Assembly (NCBI GenBank): GCA_036897485.1
Contig: JAYMTF010000065.1
Span: 1-60,512, forward strand
Length of the DNA: 60,512 bases
Reading direction: 5' to 3'
Source of the DNA: Pelargonium nanum
Lineage: Eukaryota; Streptophyta; Magnoliopsida; Geraniales; Geraniaceae
Numbering within the stretch: position 1 is the first letter of the stretch; each line of letters starts with the position of its first letter. The notes under the pieces were generated by a model. The model searched no databases, was not told the DNA's origin, and saw only the letters and a list, made by a program, of their open reading frames with translations. Below, one piece after another: positions 46,061-59,870 of the stretch. Both the position numbers and the translations under genes were made by a program.

Positions 46061-47572
46061 TCAAGAAATCCGCACAAGCATCTTGTTCTTCTTCCCAGCA
46101 GATAGCAAGAGAACTTTCCCATCCACAATGTCTTCAGCCTCAATCCTCTTATCGTCACTATCAACTCTTTTGTTGTTCAAGTAAACTCCCCCTTGCTTCA
46201 CTAGCCGGCGGGCAGCCGATTTACTCTCAAATAAACCAGAAGAAACTGAAAGATCAATAAGTGATAGATTCAAAACCTGATCATATGCCATAGAACAGGA
46301 TGGCACATCCCCAGCAATACCCTCAATGGTCTTCCAATCCAATTTGGTATCGGCTCCAGGCCTCAACGCTTCAGTTGCCTTAAGAGCCTCGCTCAAACCT
46401 TCCTCTCCATGAACAAAACGGGTTACTTCTTCAGCAAGCCTTCTCTGCACTGAGTTGGGCGCATAGCCAGGTCTCTTCATTTCCCTCTCCATCTCATTTA
46501 TTTCCTCCATGTCCAAGAAAGTCAGAATTTTCAAAAACCTCACAACATCCACGTCTGGGACCGAGAAGAAATACTGATAAAACTTGTATGGGGACAACAT
46601 AGTTGGGGATAACCAGACTGCCCCATCTTCTGATTTCCCAAATTTGGTACCATCACTCTTCAACAGAAGTGGAAATGTCAATCCAAATGCTCCTTCTACT
46701 TGCAGAATTTTCCGAATCAACTCAGTCCCAGCCGTTATATTACCCCACTGGTCACTCCCCCCAATTTGAACATTAACACCTTCATTCTTAAACAAATGCA
46801 CAAAATCATATCCCTGCAACAACTGATAAGTGAACTCTGTGTAGCTCATTCCTTGCTCGGATTCCAATCTCTTCTTCACACTCTCCTTCGCCATCATCGT
46901 CCCGACTCGAGCAAACCTACCAACATCCCTGAGAAAATCCAGCAACCCAACCTCCTTCCACCAATCATAATTATTCAAAACCACAAAAGAATCCTCAACT
47001 GGGTTTCGACCCAGAATCCTAGTTACAATATTACCAATACCCACCATGTTTTTCTCCAGCGTACGGACATCAAGCTCGGGCCTTTCCAGGCTCTTCCCGG
47101 ACGGGTCTCCGACTCTTCCGGTTGCGCCGCCGATCAAGGCCACAGCTTTATGGCCGCAGCGCTGGAACCAGGAGAGGACGATGATTCCCAGGAGGTTCCC
47201 CAAGTGGAGGCTCTCGGCGGTGGGGTCGAAGCCGCAGTAGACCTTGAGGGGAGGTAGGGATGGGTCGGAGCAGGCGGCGCGGAGGTTGTCGCTGGTGGTG
47301 GATTCGAGGAGGCCGCGCTGTTCGAGGATGTCGACGACATTGGGGCGGCGAGAGAGGTTGGGTTGTTCTGGCGGGAGGGTCTGGAGTTGGGAGGTGGAGG
47401 CGGAGCAGCACCTGACGGAGGAGAAGAAGGTGGGGCTCTTGGTGTTGGGAAGGAGAAAGGAGGGTTTTTTAGGAGAAGTAGCGATTGAGTTGGAGGGGAA
47501 GATGAAGAGCAACTTGTGGTGTGATGAGAGTAAGGTTCTTCTGGCGGCGCAAGTGGCCATGCTCAGGCTCAT
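46061..47572 (-). CDS. Tyrosyl-tRNA synthetase, chloroplast/mitochondrial (EMB2768-like)
   Basis: Single-exon gene of 503 aa for a bacterial-type class I TyrRS that charges organellar tRNA-Tyr. An N-terminal ~70 residues rich in Ser, Arg and Lys form a transit peptide. The Rossmann domain begins ~110 with CGFDPTAESLHLGN, where HLGN (123-126) is the HIGH signature. GGSDQWGNI and TKFGKSEDGAVW (the KMSKS-like loop) follow. The C terminus has an S4 RNA-binding domain (SAARRLVKQGGVYLNNKRV). The frame extends upstream to 47680 but that part has no ATG, so 47572 is the first possible start; a second ATG at 47560 is also possible. It is convergent with the XTH gene. Confidence 0.92.
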   Translation of the reverse strand: MSLSMATCAARRTLLSSHHKLLFIFPSNSIATSPKKPSFLLPNTKSPTFFSSVRCCSASTSQLQTLPPEQPNLSRRPNVVDILEQRGLLESTTSDNLRAACSDPSLPPLKVYCGFDPTAESLHLGNLLGIIVLSWFQRCGHKAVALIGGATGRVGDPSGKSLERPELDVRTLEKNMVGIGNIVTRILGRNPVEDSFVVLNNYDWWKEVGLLDFLRDVGRFARVGTMMAKESVKKRLESEQGMSYTEFTYQLLQGYDFVHLFKNEGVNVQIGGSDQWGNITAGTELIRKILQVEGAFGLTFPLLLKSDGTKFGKSEDGAVWLSPTMLSPYKFYQYFFSVPDVDVVRFLKILTFLDMEEINEMEREMKRPGYAPNSVQRRLAEEVTRFVHGEEGLSEALKATEALRPGADTKLDWKTIEGIAGDVPSCSMAYDQVLNLSLIDLSVSSGLFESKSAARRLVKQGGVYLNNKRVDSDDKRIEAEDIVDGKVLLLSAGKKNKMLVRIS

Positions 47573-48440
47573 GCTCGCTCGGCGGAGAAATGGATCAGAA
47601 GCGAAACTCGCAGCATCCAAAATGTAAGGACAAAGGAGGACGATACCCTTAGTTAAACGACATGTCGTTTTGTACTGCAAAGAAAGACTTGGTTCATTTT
47701 TGGCTAAAGAGAGGGTTGAGTGATTTTATGTCTTCTTCAAATGCTCTGCATCATCTTCTTCTACTTATGAATGTTCCTTCATCTTAATTATGGTTTGTAA
47801 TAGGGACATTTATGAATTTTAGACCTTAATTAGGTTGAGAATGTTCTAATTTGGTATCTTAATCAGACATATTGTTTTAAATTGGTATCTAATTTTATTT
47901 TTGTTTTTGTTTTTATTTGGTACTCAAATTATTGATATTGTTCCAAGTTGGTTTCAAATGTAGCTATGTACGTTCTCAAACTAATCCCAAATGGCGTTTG
48001 TTTTTTCTTTTCTAAATCTTTTTAGAAAGAAAATATTTGATCTAACTATTTCTGCGTGACCAACGGATACAAAAACAATATCGTATTTGTTACGTACTCA
48101 CTTATTTGAAGAAGTGTCGCATTACAATATCATATTTTGTCTTTGTAATCATCAACTTCTTCAGCGTCACAATTTTATAATTTACACTTCACACAATTCC
48201 AAATATACAAAACCAACACTTACAAAACAATGCCAGAAGACATGAACACAACAGAATAGAAAGTAAATATGCTCAAAAAGAGTTTAGAAGGTCAGAAGAG
48301 TACTCTATTATTGGATAGTGCAAAATGTAGGAAAATGGTTCCACATTTTCAATACAGGTTTTGACAATGGCAGAGAATATGAAAATGAAACAAGATGAAT
48401 AATATACCAATGTTACAACACCACAGCTAATTAGTTTTGG
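47573..48440. other. Spacer between TyrRS and GAPA
   Basis: TyrRS promoter at the left, GAPA 3'UTR at the right. The part 47810-47990, with repeated TTGGTA(T/C)C phrases, resembles noncoding repeat DNA in plants, but this is only an impression. Confidence 0.5.
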
Positions 48441-50530
<2,090 letters not shown>

Positions 50531-50609
50531 TGTTAACTACTAGTGAGAATTGAAGAGTAAGAGTTTGGAGAGTGTATATGGTAATGGTTTTGATAGAGCA
50601 GAAGATGAG

Positions 50610-50615
50610 ATTATA
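50610..50615 (-). promoter_or_regulatory. Possible TATA box of GAPA
   Basis: TATAAT on the minus strand, 80 bp before the ATG, giving a leader of ~50 nt. Two TGGGCC-type elements lie further upstream near 50727 and 50757. Confidence 0.4.
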
Positions 50616-50619
50616 GATA

Positions 50620-52880
50620 GCCTCTCATCTCATCCAACCAATGACTTCATGTGGTTCTGATTTGTTTCTTCTTCATCTCATCTCATCTGCCCACCTTTCC
50701 TTTCCATGGGTTCTTTGACATGTTTTGGGCCAATTAATCTTTGCAATATTGTAACTGGGCCTTTTCCACAAACTTACAAATTAGAATGTGTACTGTAGTT
50801 GAGAATTACAGGCCAATCACTATCCAATCTACCATACAACTGTGAATGTCAAGTAGCTGCCTGTACCAATTGAAAATGTGGTAGAATGAAGGGACTACAT
50901 TTGTTTGTCTACACATAGTTTGTGGGACCTCTATCCACAATCACATCCATGGATATAGCTCAATCGACAGTCGCCAACTAGGCTACCATTATTTTCTTAC
51001 TCCGTTCCAAGAAAAAAATTATGTGTTCTAACAAACTTAATAGATACTAACATGCATAACAAATTTTTTTAAAACTGAAAAAGAGTTCACTCATTTTGGG
51101 ACGGGGTGAGTACATTATAGAGTAACAAATTGTTACAAAATTTTAACTGCAATTGCTTGCAAGTATGCAGTTTTGTTCATAAGTGCTGATTCTCTATTCT
51201 GTGACATCATTCCCTTCCAACCTTTTGCTTTTATTGTTAAGTTCCTCCCATTTGTTTTTCCAAATTAGCCTTTTGGTTTTGTTTGCATATCTATGTATTT
51301 GTTCACTCCCTAGCATAGCAGAACCAGGCTGTTCTTTTAATATATCAGATTCTCATTTGGGAGGAGCAAATCTTTCCCACTTTTATTTAATTAACTTTTC
51401 TTTGTTTTTCTTTAACAATATATATGTTTCTCTTGATTGCAAATCATAGACTACAAATGGTCATTATACACACAAATTCAAGTTACATCATTGATTTATC
51501 AGTTCAAGAATTGGTATATTTCTGCATAATTTTACACATAGTTCTTGACCACTAGGATTTCAAGAGATATAGTTTGTCCAAATTCTTCATATTACTGCAT
51601 GATTATTCTTTTTTTTTTTCCATATATGCTAAGTCCAAGCATAGCTTCAAATTGACCAAACAGTAGGTGAAAGAATATTCCAAAGTCAACCCAGCAAAAA
51701 CCTAGGCAATCTCAAATAAACAACACAAAATGGAAGCTGAAAAGCAGAGAACCTTGGGCTTACAATATAGCCACATAAATCCTACCCCAGAGACCATGAA
51801 AATTGCAAAGCAAGCTTATAGATGTAATTATGATGTGATTCAAGGCCACAAACAGTCTAGCATAGCCATCTTCACTTGCTTTGACTGCATAAATTTATCC
51901 TTTTAATCTTTCTTCTGCTATAAAGTAATCAAGTTGTAGGTCAATATATACACGTGTACGGCTCTCATTCACTAACAACTGACAAATATGAAGAATGCAA
52001 AGAACATTTCTTTTTCTTGTAAGATTAAAGCTACCAAAGAAAGTGATTTTATATATGATTAAAGCTCTAAATTCTAAATATCGAATATGGGATCCTTGTT
52101 GTCATTACTAAGCTCTACCAATCAACCAGAATAAACAGATTTAACATAGCTAATTCATAAAGAAACATAAAGCTGATAAAGCTTCCCTACAAAGATCTCA
52201 TTGTTAACTACTTAATCACATATTATAATCACAAGTTCTCTTTTCAGTACAAGAAAGGCAAATCATTACAGTCTTTGTATGGCTGGAGAATTTGGAACTG
52301 TTCCATTCACATATCTTAGAGTTGAAGCACTTAACATGTCTATGAATTCATGGTTTAATAGGGTGAAATGTAAATCTGCCATGCAAGCTTTGGAAAAGAC
52401 AAGGCCTAGACCCCAGAACTTGTGTGAGGAGGAAATAAGGTGTGGCATATAGCAAGACAGGTGTAGTTTTCGGGTTCTTTCGACTAGCACTAGCCAGAAT
52501 CTATATCTGATTGATGTCTGAAAATCTTTGTTGACATGGTAAATTTCATTCCTTTAGCCAAATAACATGATTGCTAGTGTAAAAGATGCATGGAGCCGAA
52601 AGGGACAAGTTGCTGTATGCTACATGGGTTTTTAGAGAAAAAAAAGCAGTAGATTTGTGATTGATCATTGATTTGAAAATATTCATAGGAGGGTTAAGGG
52701 AAGATGCATATTTGCTTGCAGAGAAAGCAGTTCCTTTTGCTTTTGAGTTGGAAGAGGAACATTTTTAGAAAATAATGAAAACATATAGTCATAAAAAAAG
52801 GGAAGGCTATTATTTAAACCACTGTAACAGTACTGTTGAGAGTCTGTTTGGGTGTTGGACCCCACCCTCCTATATTTTTC
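50620..52880. other. Divergent spacer between GAPA and HIPP genes
   Basis: About 2.3 kb of AT-rich DNA with GAPA promoter elements at the left and the HIPP promoter at the right. No gene, RNA or element was recognised. Open frames at 51183-51449 and 52266-52490 match nothing known. Confidence 0.5.
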
Positions 52881-52888
52881 TTGGTGCA

Positions 52889-52896
52889 TATAAATA
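52889..52896 (+). promoter_or_regulatory. TATA box of the HIPP gene
   Basis: TATAAATA ~108 bp before the ATG at 52997, giving an expected leader of ~75 nt. Confidence 0.55.
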
Positions 52897-52996
52897 CACC
52901 CTCAAGATCCATGCAGTTGTGGCAAACACAAAATACATAGCTTCTTTTCATTTTCTGGAGGCTCTTCTACTTGCTTCCCTAATCCCTTACAGAGAC

Positions 52997-54037
52997 ATGG
53001 CAAAGGAAGTAGACTTGAAGGTACTTTTAGTTTTAGCCTTAACTTGTTGAAGCTCATGTTTCTTGACATTCTGTGTTTTTCAGTTGTTTTTATTTCTTGT
53101 ACTGCTCTGAATTTATTGGAATGGCTTGAATTTTAATTTCTGCAGAGGATTGAATTGAAGGTTACTGTCAACTGTTGTGATGGTTGCAAGAGGAAAGTCA
53201 AAAAGGCCCTAAGAAATGTTGAAGGTAATGATCCTGACTAGCATTTCATTTTGTTCTTGTTCTTGTTCTTGTTCTTGTTCTTGTAATGTTAATGTATTGA
53301 TGTAAGACTTTTATGTTTTTGTCTCAGGTGTATTGAAAACAGAAATAGACCCTTCACATCCCAAATTGACAGTCATAGGTAACATGGATCCTCAAATTTT
53401 GATCAAGAAGCTAACAAAAGTTGGGAAACAGACAGAAATCTTGAGCATTCAGAATGCTGGAAAAGAAAATCAAGAAATGGGAAAAGAAGCGACGAAAGAG
53501 AAAGAAAATCAAATACCTGAATGTGAGCAAGTGAAATATCCAGACTCTGGCGACACCAAAGCTGTCAAAACTAGAGAGAACACAGATGGTGATCACAAAT
53601 ACAATGAATACGACGAAAAAGCTTCAAAGAAGGAGCAGAATGACAGCAACATCTACTCAAAGTCGAAGAAGGAGAAGGCGAAGACAGTGACAGACAATAA
53701 CGAGGTGATCAAGAATGAGGTTCATCTTCCTTCTCTTAATCCTCAGGATCAAGTGAATTTCAACATGTATCCGAGCATGGTTCATGACATGGGCAGGACT
53801 CACAGTCAATATTGCTACAAGGTGGAGCCTTATGCAGCCCCCATGCCCTGCTATGCAATACCATCCTATTCATATCATGTTGCTTCTCCTCCTCCTCCTT
53901 TCCCTCCAATGAGCTATGGCTATCATGACTACTACAACTACGAAAGGCCGGTTTATCACCCGACATACCAGGCTCCAGTAATGCGAGCCGGAGACTACTT
54001 CAGTGATGAGAACACCATAGGATGTCACATTATGTGA
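52997..54037 (+). CDS. Heavy-metal-associated isoprenylated plant protein (HIPP)
   Basis: Three exons, 52997-53020, 53146-53224 and 53328-54037, encode 270 aa. The N-terminal HMA domain (~9-72) has the metal-binding core NCCDGCKRKVKKAL, with Cys19 and Cys22. A long hydrophilic Lys/Glu-rich linker follows (~85-165), then a Tyr/Pro-rich stretch (PPPPFPPMSYGYHDYYNY). The protein ends CHIM, a CaaX box for prenylation. HIPPs bind Cu or Zn and act in metal handling or as membrane-tethered scaffolds, sometimes with defence roles. The first exon codes only 8 residues (MAKEVDLK), usual for this family. Which metal is bound cannot be told from sequence. Confidence 0.88.
53251..53283 (+). repeat. TTGTTC hexanucleotide microsatellite in HIPP intron 2
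   Basis: Five and a half uninterrupted TTGTTC units between 53251 and 53283, 27 bp after the splice donor. Slippage could change intron length. Confidence 0.85.
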
Positions 54038-55110
54038 GAGAGCTCTAGCTAGCAGTGTCCATGACTCCACCAGAGTACATATGGTTACATTCTCTTGGGT
54101 TTTTCATGATGGATCCAAGAATACTGTTCTTGAGCTAGTAATGATGAGCTTTTCTTCTTTTTTTGCCTTGTAAGACTTTTGATCACATATATAGATTAGA
54201 TTGTCAATTTTCATCTCTTTAATTCTTGGCTGTGCCTACCTTTGGTTGTAACTAAATCAAAAGATGAATAACAATTCCTTCTAATTCTTTCTCATCCTTC
54301 TCTGTGATTCCTTGTTAGTTCAGTTGGCACCTTTGTTTGTGTCACTTGGTAGATACTAAATAACCATCACTATCAGGAAGTCTTTTCATTCAACAAGGAC
54401 CAACCATGGTGGGCTACAAAAAGTAAAAAAAGGGGTTATAAACTTATACTGTTTTGCTAACCATTTGCCAATATGTGAACACTTTTCTGTATTAAATTAC
54501 ACACCCCATTTTGTAATGTTAATTAGAATCTAAGTAGTTAATTAAAATCCAGCCATTTGGAGCATTACAATTAGCTCGTTTGGCTTTTATGTGATCAAAT
54601 ACTTAAGAATGTCAATTGGCAATAGGCATCTATCTTATTGTTTTCCTTTTAATCAGAACAATTCCAATCTTGTGCACAATCTCTCTTCCCAAGTCTGGAT
54701 TGGGTACTTGAGTCGCAAAGATAGGTTTTGTTTTATGCGAAAGCTCGAGTTGGAGAATCAGCTCAGGAAAGTCAAGACTAACCCCATATGGAGTTTTCAA
54801 TCCCCACCTTGCTTGACCCCACAAATTCATAAGGTGATGAATAGTGGGAAAGGTATCAGATAATCATGCCTGTACTTAGCTTAGCTTACAGTAAATGTGT
54901 TTACATCTGAAAGATGAGTCCCAATGCATGATTTGGAATTTAAATCAACAAATCTGCATGTTAATCCTGTCTGCTGAATTAGGAAATACATAGTTACATA
55001 TATATTACAAACACAAATTGCAGAACTATTTCATAACTCAAATTAAAGCATCAAAGTGGTCATATAATAGAATTGGTTGACTAATATGCATTCTATTGTT
55101 ATTGTAAATT
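54038..55110. other. HIPP 3'UTR and spacer
   Basis: The HIPP 3'UTR is at the left. No further gene was recognised. Opposed open frames at 54591-54863 and 54630-54830 match nothing known. Confidence 0.5.
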
Positions 55111-55113
55111 ATA

Positions 55114-55271
55114 TTACCACAACCAAACTATGCTTCCAAGCACACTGAAACTGAATACCAGACCAATTTCACAGTTTTCTCATCCATGGTCTTCTCCTCT
55201 GCAGCCCTTACTTCCTCAACCCTGTCTTCAGCCTTCCCGTAATTCTTTTTGCTCTGTTTTCCGGTTACAAA
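55114..55271 (-). pseudogene. Possible small-protein gene fragment with a 2-bp insertion
   Basis: On the minus strand from 55271 a frame reads ~47 residues of protein-like composition (KKNYGKAEDRVEEVRAAEE, then MDEKTVKLVWYSVSV) and stops at 55128. If a TG within GTGTGC is ignored, the end becomes VLGSIVWLW before a TAA at 55114, a plausible membrane tail. The codon pattern is better than the surrounding DNA, but I do not recognise a family. It could be an exon of an unfound gene, a decayed copy or chance. Confidence 0.2.
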
Positions 55272-55279
55272 CTGCCTAC

Positions 55280-56667
55280 TCTACCAGTTAGGTGCAGTGA
55301 CTAGTCTTTATGTGTTACTGCATATTACAAAAACCATCTTAACTGACTCTCATCTATTGACCAACAAATCCTGTCTATACTATATATCCTATGGGCAACG
55401 AAGGCTTGTTTAATTGAATGAAGTATTCAATTCTATGGCTACTTGTCCATTCAAATAGCATCTGTCAATCTATCTGAACACTACACCAAAGACAACTAAG
55501 GAGATGGTCCTTCCCACTAGCTGTTAATCGAAATGCACAGATTGAAGCAATGATTCCTCAAGTTCCATATAAACACCTGAATACATCCATCCGCTCGAGG
55601 ATGTATCCACGCTTACAGCCAGAAATACACGAACACCACATTCTAGGACATGCAAAAGCATTTCAAATAAGCAGACTTTAACTATAACCACAACTTTTTT
55701 CAAGGAAGAAAGGGATGAGCATTGCAAGGACTAAATTGAAGCATTTGAATACAATATCATAAGAAGAAGAAAACTAGGATATAAGCTACTTCAAACATAA
55801 TGTTGTTGCACCAATCTGACCAAAAGAATCTTATAGGTGTTAATTTGGTCATCCAGTGCAACAACCTTTCCCCTCCCTTGAACTCCCAATCCCCTATGAA
55901 CATAGCACACAAACTCCAGTTGCAAAATATATTCGTAAATTCTTTTCCTCTAAATAATTTCAATAAAAATTTCAACAAAACTCTGCCTAAGTACTAAAAA
56001 AACAAGGAGATGAGGGAACATGGATACAAAGCAACTCAATCCTGTAACCCCACAAAATACCCACCACAAAACTGAAAGAGTAAGCTTTTTATCTCATCCC
56101 TATCAATTTTTGGAGTATATGGACTGTCAAGTGGCAAGTAAGCCTTTTATCTTATTCGTCTCAATTTTCAAAGTAAAGGGGCTGGCTGCAACCCACCAAA
56201 TTCTTGATATAAACTGCTTGATACAAAGAAATGAAAGAAGACTAGACCAAAGCAATCAATCAAGAAGAAAAAACATGCTAATCTAAACCACAGAATCAGC
56301 TGCTTAGATACATTAAAACTATAATAAGTGTCTATAAAATGAGTTGCCAATGCATCTTGATTACAACCAAGCAATTCACAGTTTAACAAGGCTATGCTAG
56401 ATCATTGTTTGATGCTTCACATTGGTATATGCTCCTCAGTATCTCACTAATATAAGCTAATTTGAAATGAGGACTTACACATTTAAGTACAAAGACAAAC
56501 ATTATGCAGAGCAGAATAGACAACAGTTAGGAAACTAAATAAATGAACAAACAGTCAGTTCTAGATTCAGAAACCAAGCATGTCTATGGGAGTGCTATAG
56601 GGATAAAATCCGAAACCCATCACCCACTTGCATTTCCAGATAAATGAGTTCAACTACACCAAAACAT
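55280..56667. other. Spacer and 3'UTR of the LWD gene
   Basis: No gene recognised. A short imperfect duplication with a 58-bp period lies at 56080-56185. The right end is the LWD 3'UTR. Confidence 0.5.
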
Positions 56668-57690
56668 TCATACCCTAAGTATTTGAAGCTTGGTTGAGAA
56701 GGCAATTGCAACCCAATCAGGCTGTGACGACGACCATTGCAGCTGCTCGATTTCAGCTCCTGCGGTATACGCCAAAATTGGATCCAATCCACCTTCCACC
56801 GGCTGGCCCATGGATGACAAATCCCAAATTAGCGCCTGAGAATCGTCTCCAGCCGTGCAAATGTGGCAGGAACTGTGAGGTGCCCAGGCAATTGCATTGA
56901 CACTTGCCTGGTGCCTCTGCAACTCGACCACCGGCAATGTCGGGAAGCGGATATCGAGAACCACAACCTTGGCGCTGTCCATGATGATGGTGGCCATATA
57001 TCTGGGGTCCTGCTTGTTCCAACCGAGCCTAACCAAGGGAGTGTCCGGCTCTGAGCTCTCGTAGATGATGGTGGAGTGCTCTTTGTCGCGCAAATCGAAA
57101 ACCCTAACAGAGCCATCAGCCGAAACGGAGGCAAAAACCCCAACACCGCCCCAGGCTATGTCGTAGACCTCCTTATCGTGCGCAATCAACTGCGTATCCA
57201 CAGTCTCCTTCTCGATGTCCCAGATGGTGCAGGTGGTGTCGATACTGGAGGTTCCGATACGCCTCGGCTCGGCCTCGTTCCAATCAAAGGAGGTCAAAGG
57301 ACCGCAGAACTCACTGTTCTTGTTGCCGTTGAGGAGGCTCTTCTGCTCGACGCGGTCGTCGGAGATGCGCCAGATGCGGAGGAAGTCGCTGGAAGTGGCG
57401 AGGAGGTCGGGTTTCTGGCACTCTTTGTCGGGGATGAAGATGGTCTTGGTGGGAGGGTAAGGGTGCTCGAAGGAGAGGTTAGGGTCGGGTCGGATCTCGC
57501 CGGTGTACTCGTCGAGCTGGATGATCTCGACGCGGTTGGGGTACTGCTCGAGGAGGCTGGCGATGGCGAGGCGGTACTTCTTGTCGCGGCGGACGCTCCA
57601 GTTCATGGCGTAGATGTGCCATGGAGCCTCGTAGGGGTAGTTCTGCTCCTCGTCGGATCCGTCTTGGTTGGGATCGCTGCTCAGACCCAT
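56668..57690 (-). CDS. LWD1: WD40 protein LIGHT-REGULATED WD (LWD1/LWD2, AN11-type)
   Basis: Single-exon gene of 340 aa made almost wholly of WD40 repeats. Diagnostic stretches of the LWD/AN11 group are [55 protein letters not shown] and the C terminus [16 protein letters not shown] proteins are nuclear clock components that co-activate CCA1 and PRR genes with TCP factors; they are relatives of TTG1. Length and lack of introns agree with the family. The region is very GC-rich in third positions near the start, which produces a long antisense frame. LWD1 and LWD2 cannot be told apart here. Confidence 0.93.
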   Translation of the reverse strand: MGLSSDPNQDGSDEEQNYPYEAPWHIYAMNWSVRRDKKYRLAIASLLEQYPNRVEIIQLDEYTGEIRPDPNLSFEHPYPPTKTIFIPDKECQKPDLLATSSDFLRIWRISDDRVEQKSLLNGNKNSEFCGPLTSFDWNEAEPRRIGTSSIDTTCTIWDIEKETVDTQLIAHDKEVYDIAWGGVGVFASVSADGSVRVFDLRDKEHSTIIYESSEPDTPLVRLGWNKQDPRYMATIIMDSAKVVVLDIRFPTLPVVELQRHQASVNAIAWAPHSSCHICTAGDDSQALIWDLSSMGQPVEGGLDPILAYTAGAEIEQLQWSSSQPDWVAIAFSTKLQILRV

Positions 57691-57699
57691 CGCTTTCTT

Positions 57700-59650
57700 T
57701 TTTTCTCCGCCTCCGTCTGTCTCTGAGTTTGGTTCTAAGGTGTGGAGTGGTGTTTGGATAAAAGGAATTTGGGTTTGATGTGTTGTCTGGGAAAATTAAA
57801 GGAAATAAGTAGGATTTCTTTTCTTTTCTTTTTTGAAATGTTACGGAAGAAATAATTCGCATTTATTGAATTTATGAAAAATAGATTGGAACGCTTATAT
57901 TGCAGCTGACTTTTCCTTAGGAAATATTTTTGCTATTATTGTTGATATAATAAAACTATTCAATTACATTTTTACACTTAATTATTCATTAAATTTATTA
58001 AAACTATGCATTTTAACCCATGATATTTTGAATTAAATGGTTTAACCTCCCATTATTGATCAATTTTAGATTTAGCTTCTAATTAGAATTGGTCTTGTTT
58101 TATTTTTTTTAACAATTTTTTTTATGAAACAATTTTTTATTTTAACTCACTCGACCAGTTACAACATATAACAATATGTCGTGTCATTATTTTTGTACAA
58201 ATCAACAATATGGTTCACTTGGGTCTAACGTTGCGTTTAATTTATTTTTCAATTAGACAAAGTCAAAAAGATGTCGTTTTTGGATGTCTAGTTGAAAAAT
58301 ATATGAAACATGGTGTTAATTTAAAATTCTCTCTGCCAAATAAAGACAAACGAGGAAATTTTCTCTTTTTGGATGAAATGTGGTTTAGAACTTGTTCGGG
58401 AACAAGAGTTGAGCTCATTTTGCTTTTTTTTTGGATTTGACAGCTAGGATGTAGCCTCCTTCCACATGAATTCTTTGTTTGGCAGTTTTTTTTATTTAAA
58501 AGCTCCTTATTTTTTGCATCTCATTCCACAAGAGCTCTGCACTTCCATTTGGGAAGGAGGCATAGGACCTCCGTTTGAGAGAAAAGGAAGAGAGAGACAA
58601 AAAACAATTCATCATTTACCCTTACATGTATATGTCTTGTTGGAGCATTGATCCATCTTCTGTTCGTTGGAGAATTCATGTTTTTAAATTTTAATTTGTT
58701 TTGTTGATGTTTTGATGATGTATTTGTATGTTTGATGATTTTATATTGGTTGACCGAGTAAAATAGGTCGACGTCCATTACATAGTCAACCAGTGAAGTT
58801 CTGTGTGAGTAGCATAGAAGGTCGACCACATATTGCAGGTCAACTCTAGTGTTGTAAGTCAGCTTTGATATGTTGGTCGAGCCAGAGTTAAGTAGGTTGA
58901 CATATATGTGTTTATTTGTTTTCGTTTGTATCTGAGATTGAAAATATGATATGAGATGTTGATATTAGATTGCATTTGTTTGGGCTTACAACATATTTAG
59001 GCTTAGTTGATAGTTGGGCTGAGTGTATCATTGGTCCATAACAATTATATTTCATTAAAATATTAATATTATCACTTTTTAGTATATTTTATTGTTCAAG
59101 GTTAATTTGATAATTCATTATTTTCTAAATACATTACAAAAATATTTTACCAAACAATCTACAATTTCAAATACATTTTCAAACTCCTTTTCCAACTATT
59201 TTTACCAAACAATCATCCAAAAATTAATAAAGTCAAAAGCTCATTTTAGCTCCTTCAACTTCATCTACTTTTGGAAACATGAGTTCCAAACAAGCAGCCT
59301 CCCAAAATGGTCCAGCCACCCAACATTCTTGTTCATTTATGCGTTGTTACTTGTTAATTGTGAAACTCTTACCCTGTTATATATGTTGCATGAACTGATC
59401 AGTGAATTTGCCAAAACTTTAACTAAGCATATTTTCAAGAAAATTAGCCTAACTGGACAAACAATCGGTACTAATGTTTCTCATTCAGTGCCTTGCATAT
59501 TGTAATAGCTACAGCCAAATCATGTAATTACAAGTGGACACAAAATCAAGAACCTTAAATTTAAACGTACTGTGATGATCAAGCAAGCAGCCATTGCCAT
59601 GCCTACCCACATGCAGATTATTGACAATTAATTGACATCTACTGCTACAT
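57700..59650. other. AT-rich spacer beyond LWD with repeat-like DNA
   Basis: LWD promoter at the left, then AT-rich sequence. 58640-58960 carries reiterated GGTCGAC/GGTTGAC phrases and may be an LTR fragment. Open frames at 58210-58440 and 59092-59505 have poor codon character and match nothing known. Confidence 0.45.
58748..58901. repeat. Cluster of GGTCGAC/GGTTGAC motifs
   Basis: At least seven related 7-8 bp motifs (GGTTGACC, GGTCGACG, GTCAACC, GGTCGACC, GGTCAACT, GGTCGAG, GGTTGACA) occur in ~155 bp, in both orientations. TTGAC cores are W-box-like, but the phrase is also typical of some plant Copia LTRs. Confidence 0.4.
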
Positions 59651-59660
59651 ATATTGATCA

Positions 59661-59864
59661 CTATGGCATGGCAGAGAAGATGCTGTGACCGTCATCAAGA
59701 AGAAGACCACAACCCATTCTGGGAGAAACAATGGCGCAATCTTGATGATTCTCTTTTGTGGTACTTGCAGGTCTCATGTCTGTCTGAAGAAACTGCTGCT
59801 GCTGCTTCATCTTCTTTACTTGCTGTCTCTTCATCACATAGTCTTCAGAGATGAAAACATCCAT
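59661..59864 (-). CDS. Possible small protein of 67 aa, family not recognised
   Basis: An intact frame on the minus strand starts MDVFISEDYVMKRQQVKKMK and ends DDGHSIFSAMP. The ATG context (AGATGG) is good. The composition, basic and Gln-rich in the middle with hydrophobic ends, and the short conserved-looking tail resemble small single-exon plant proteins of unknown function. No TATA box was found on the minus strand. The opposite strand has an equally long open frame of low-complexity character, so coding status is uncertain. Confidence 0.35.
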   Translation of the reverse strand: MDVFISEDYVMKRQQVKKMKQQQQFLQTDMRPASTTKENHQDCAIVSPRMGCGLLLDDGHSIFSAMP

Positions 59865-59870
59865 CTCTGA

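Noticed and set aside
46700-47257. 185-codon open frame antisense to TyrRS
   Set aside because: It lies fully within the TyrRS coding region on the other strand and has no domain character; it is a shadow of that gene.
47573-47680. N-terminal extension of TyrRS
   Set aside because: The frame is open but contains no ATG; the transit peptide is complete from 47572.
57076-57726. 216-codon open frame antisense to LWD
   Set aside because: Val/Gly/Glu/Leu-rich shadow of a GC-rich coding region; the minus strand encodes an unmistakable WD40 protein.
59092-59505. 137-codon plus-strand frame
   Set aside because: Phe/Asn/Ser-rich translation of AT-rich DNA, no homology I recognise, and no promoter.
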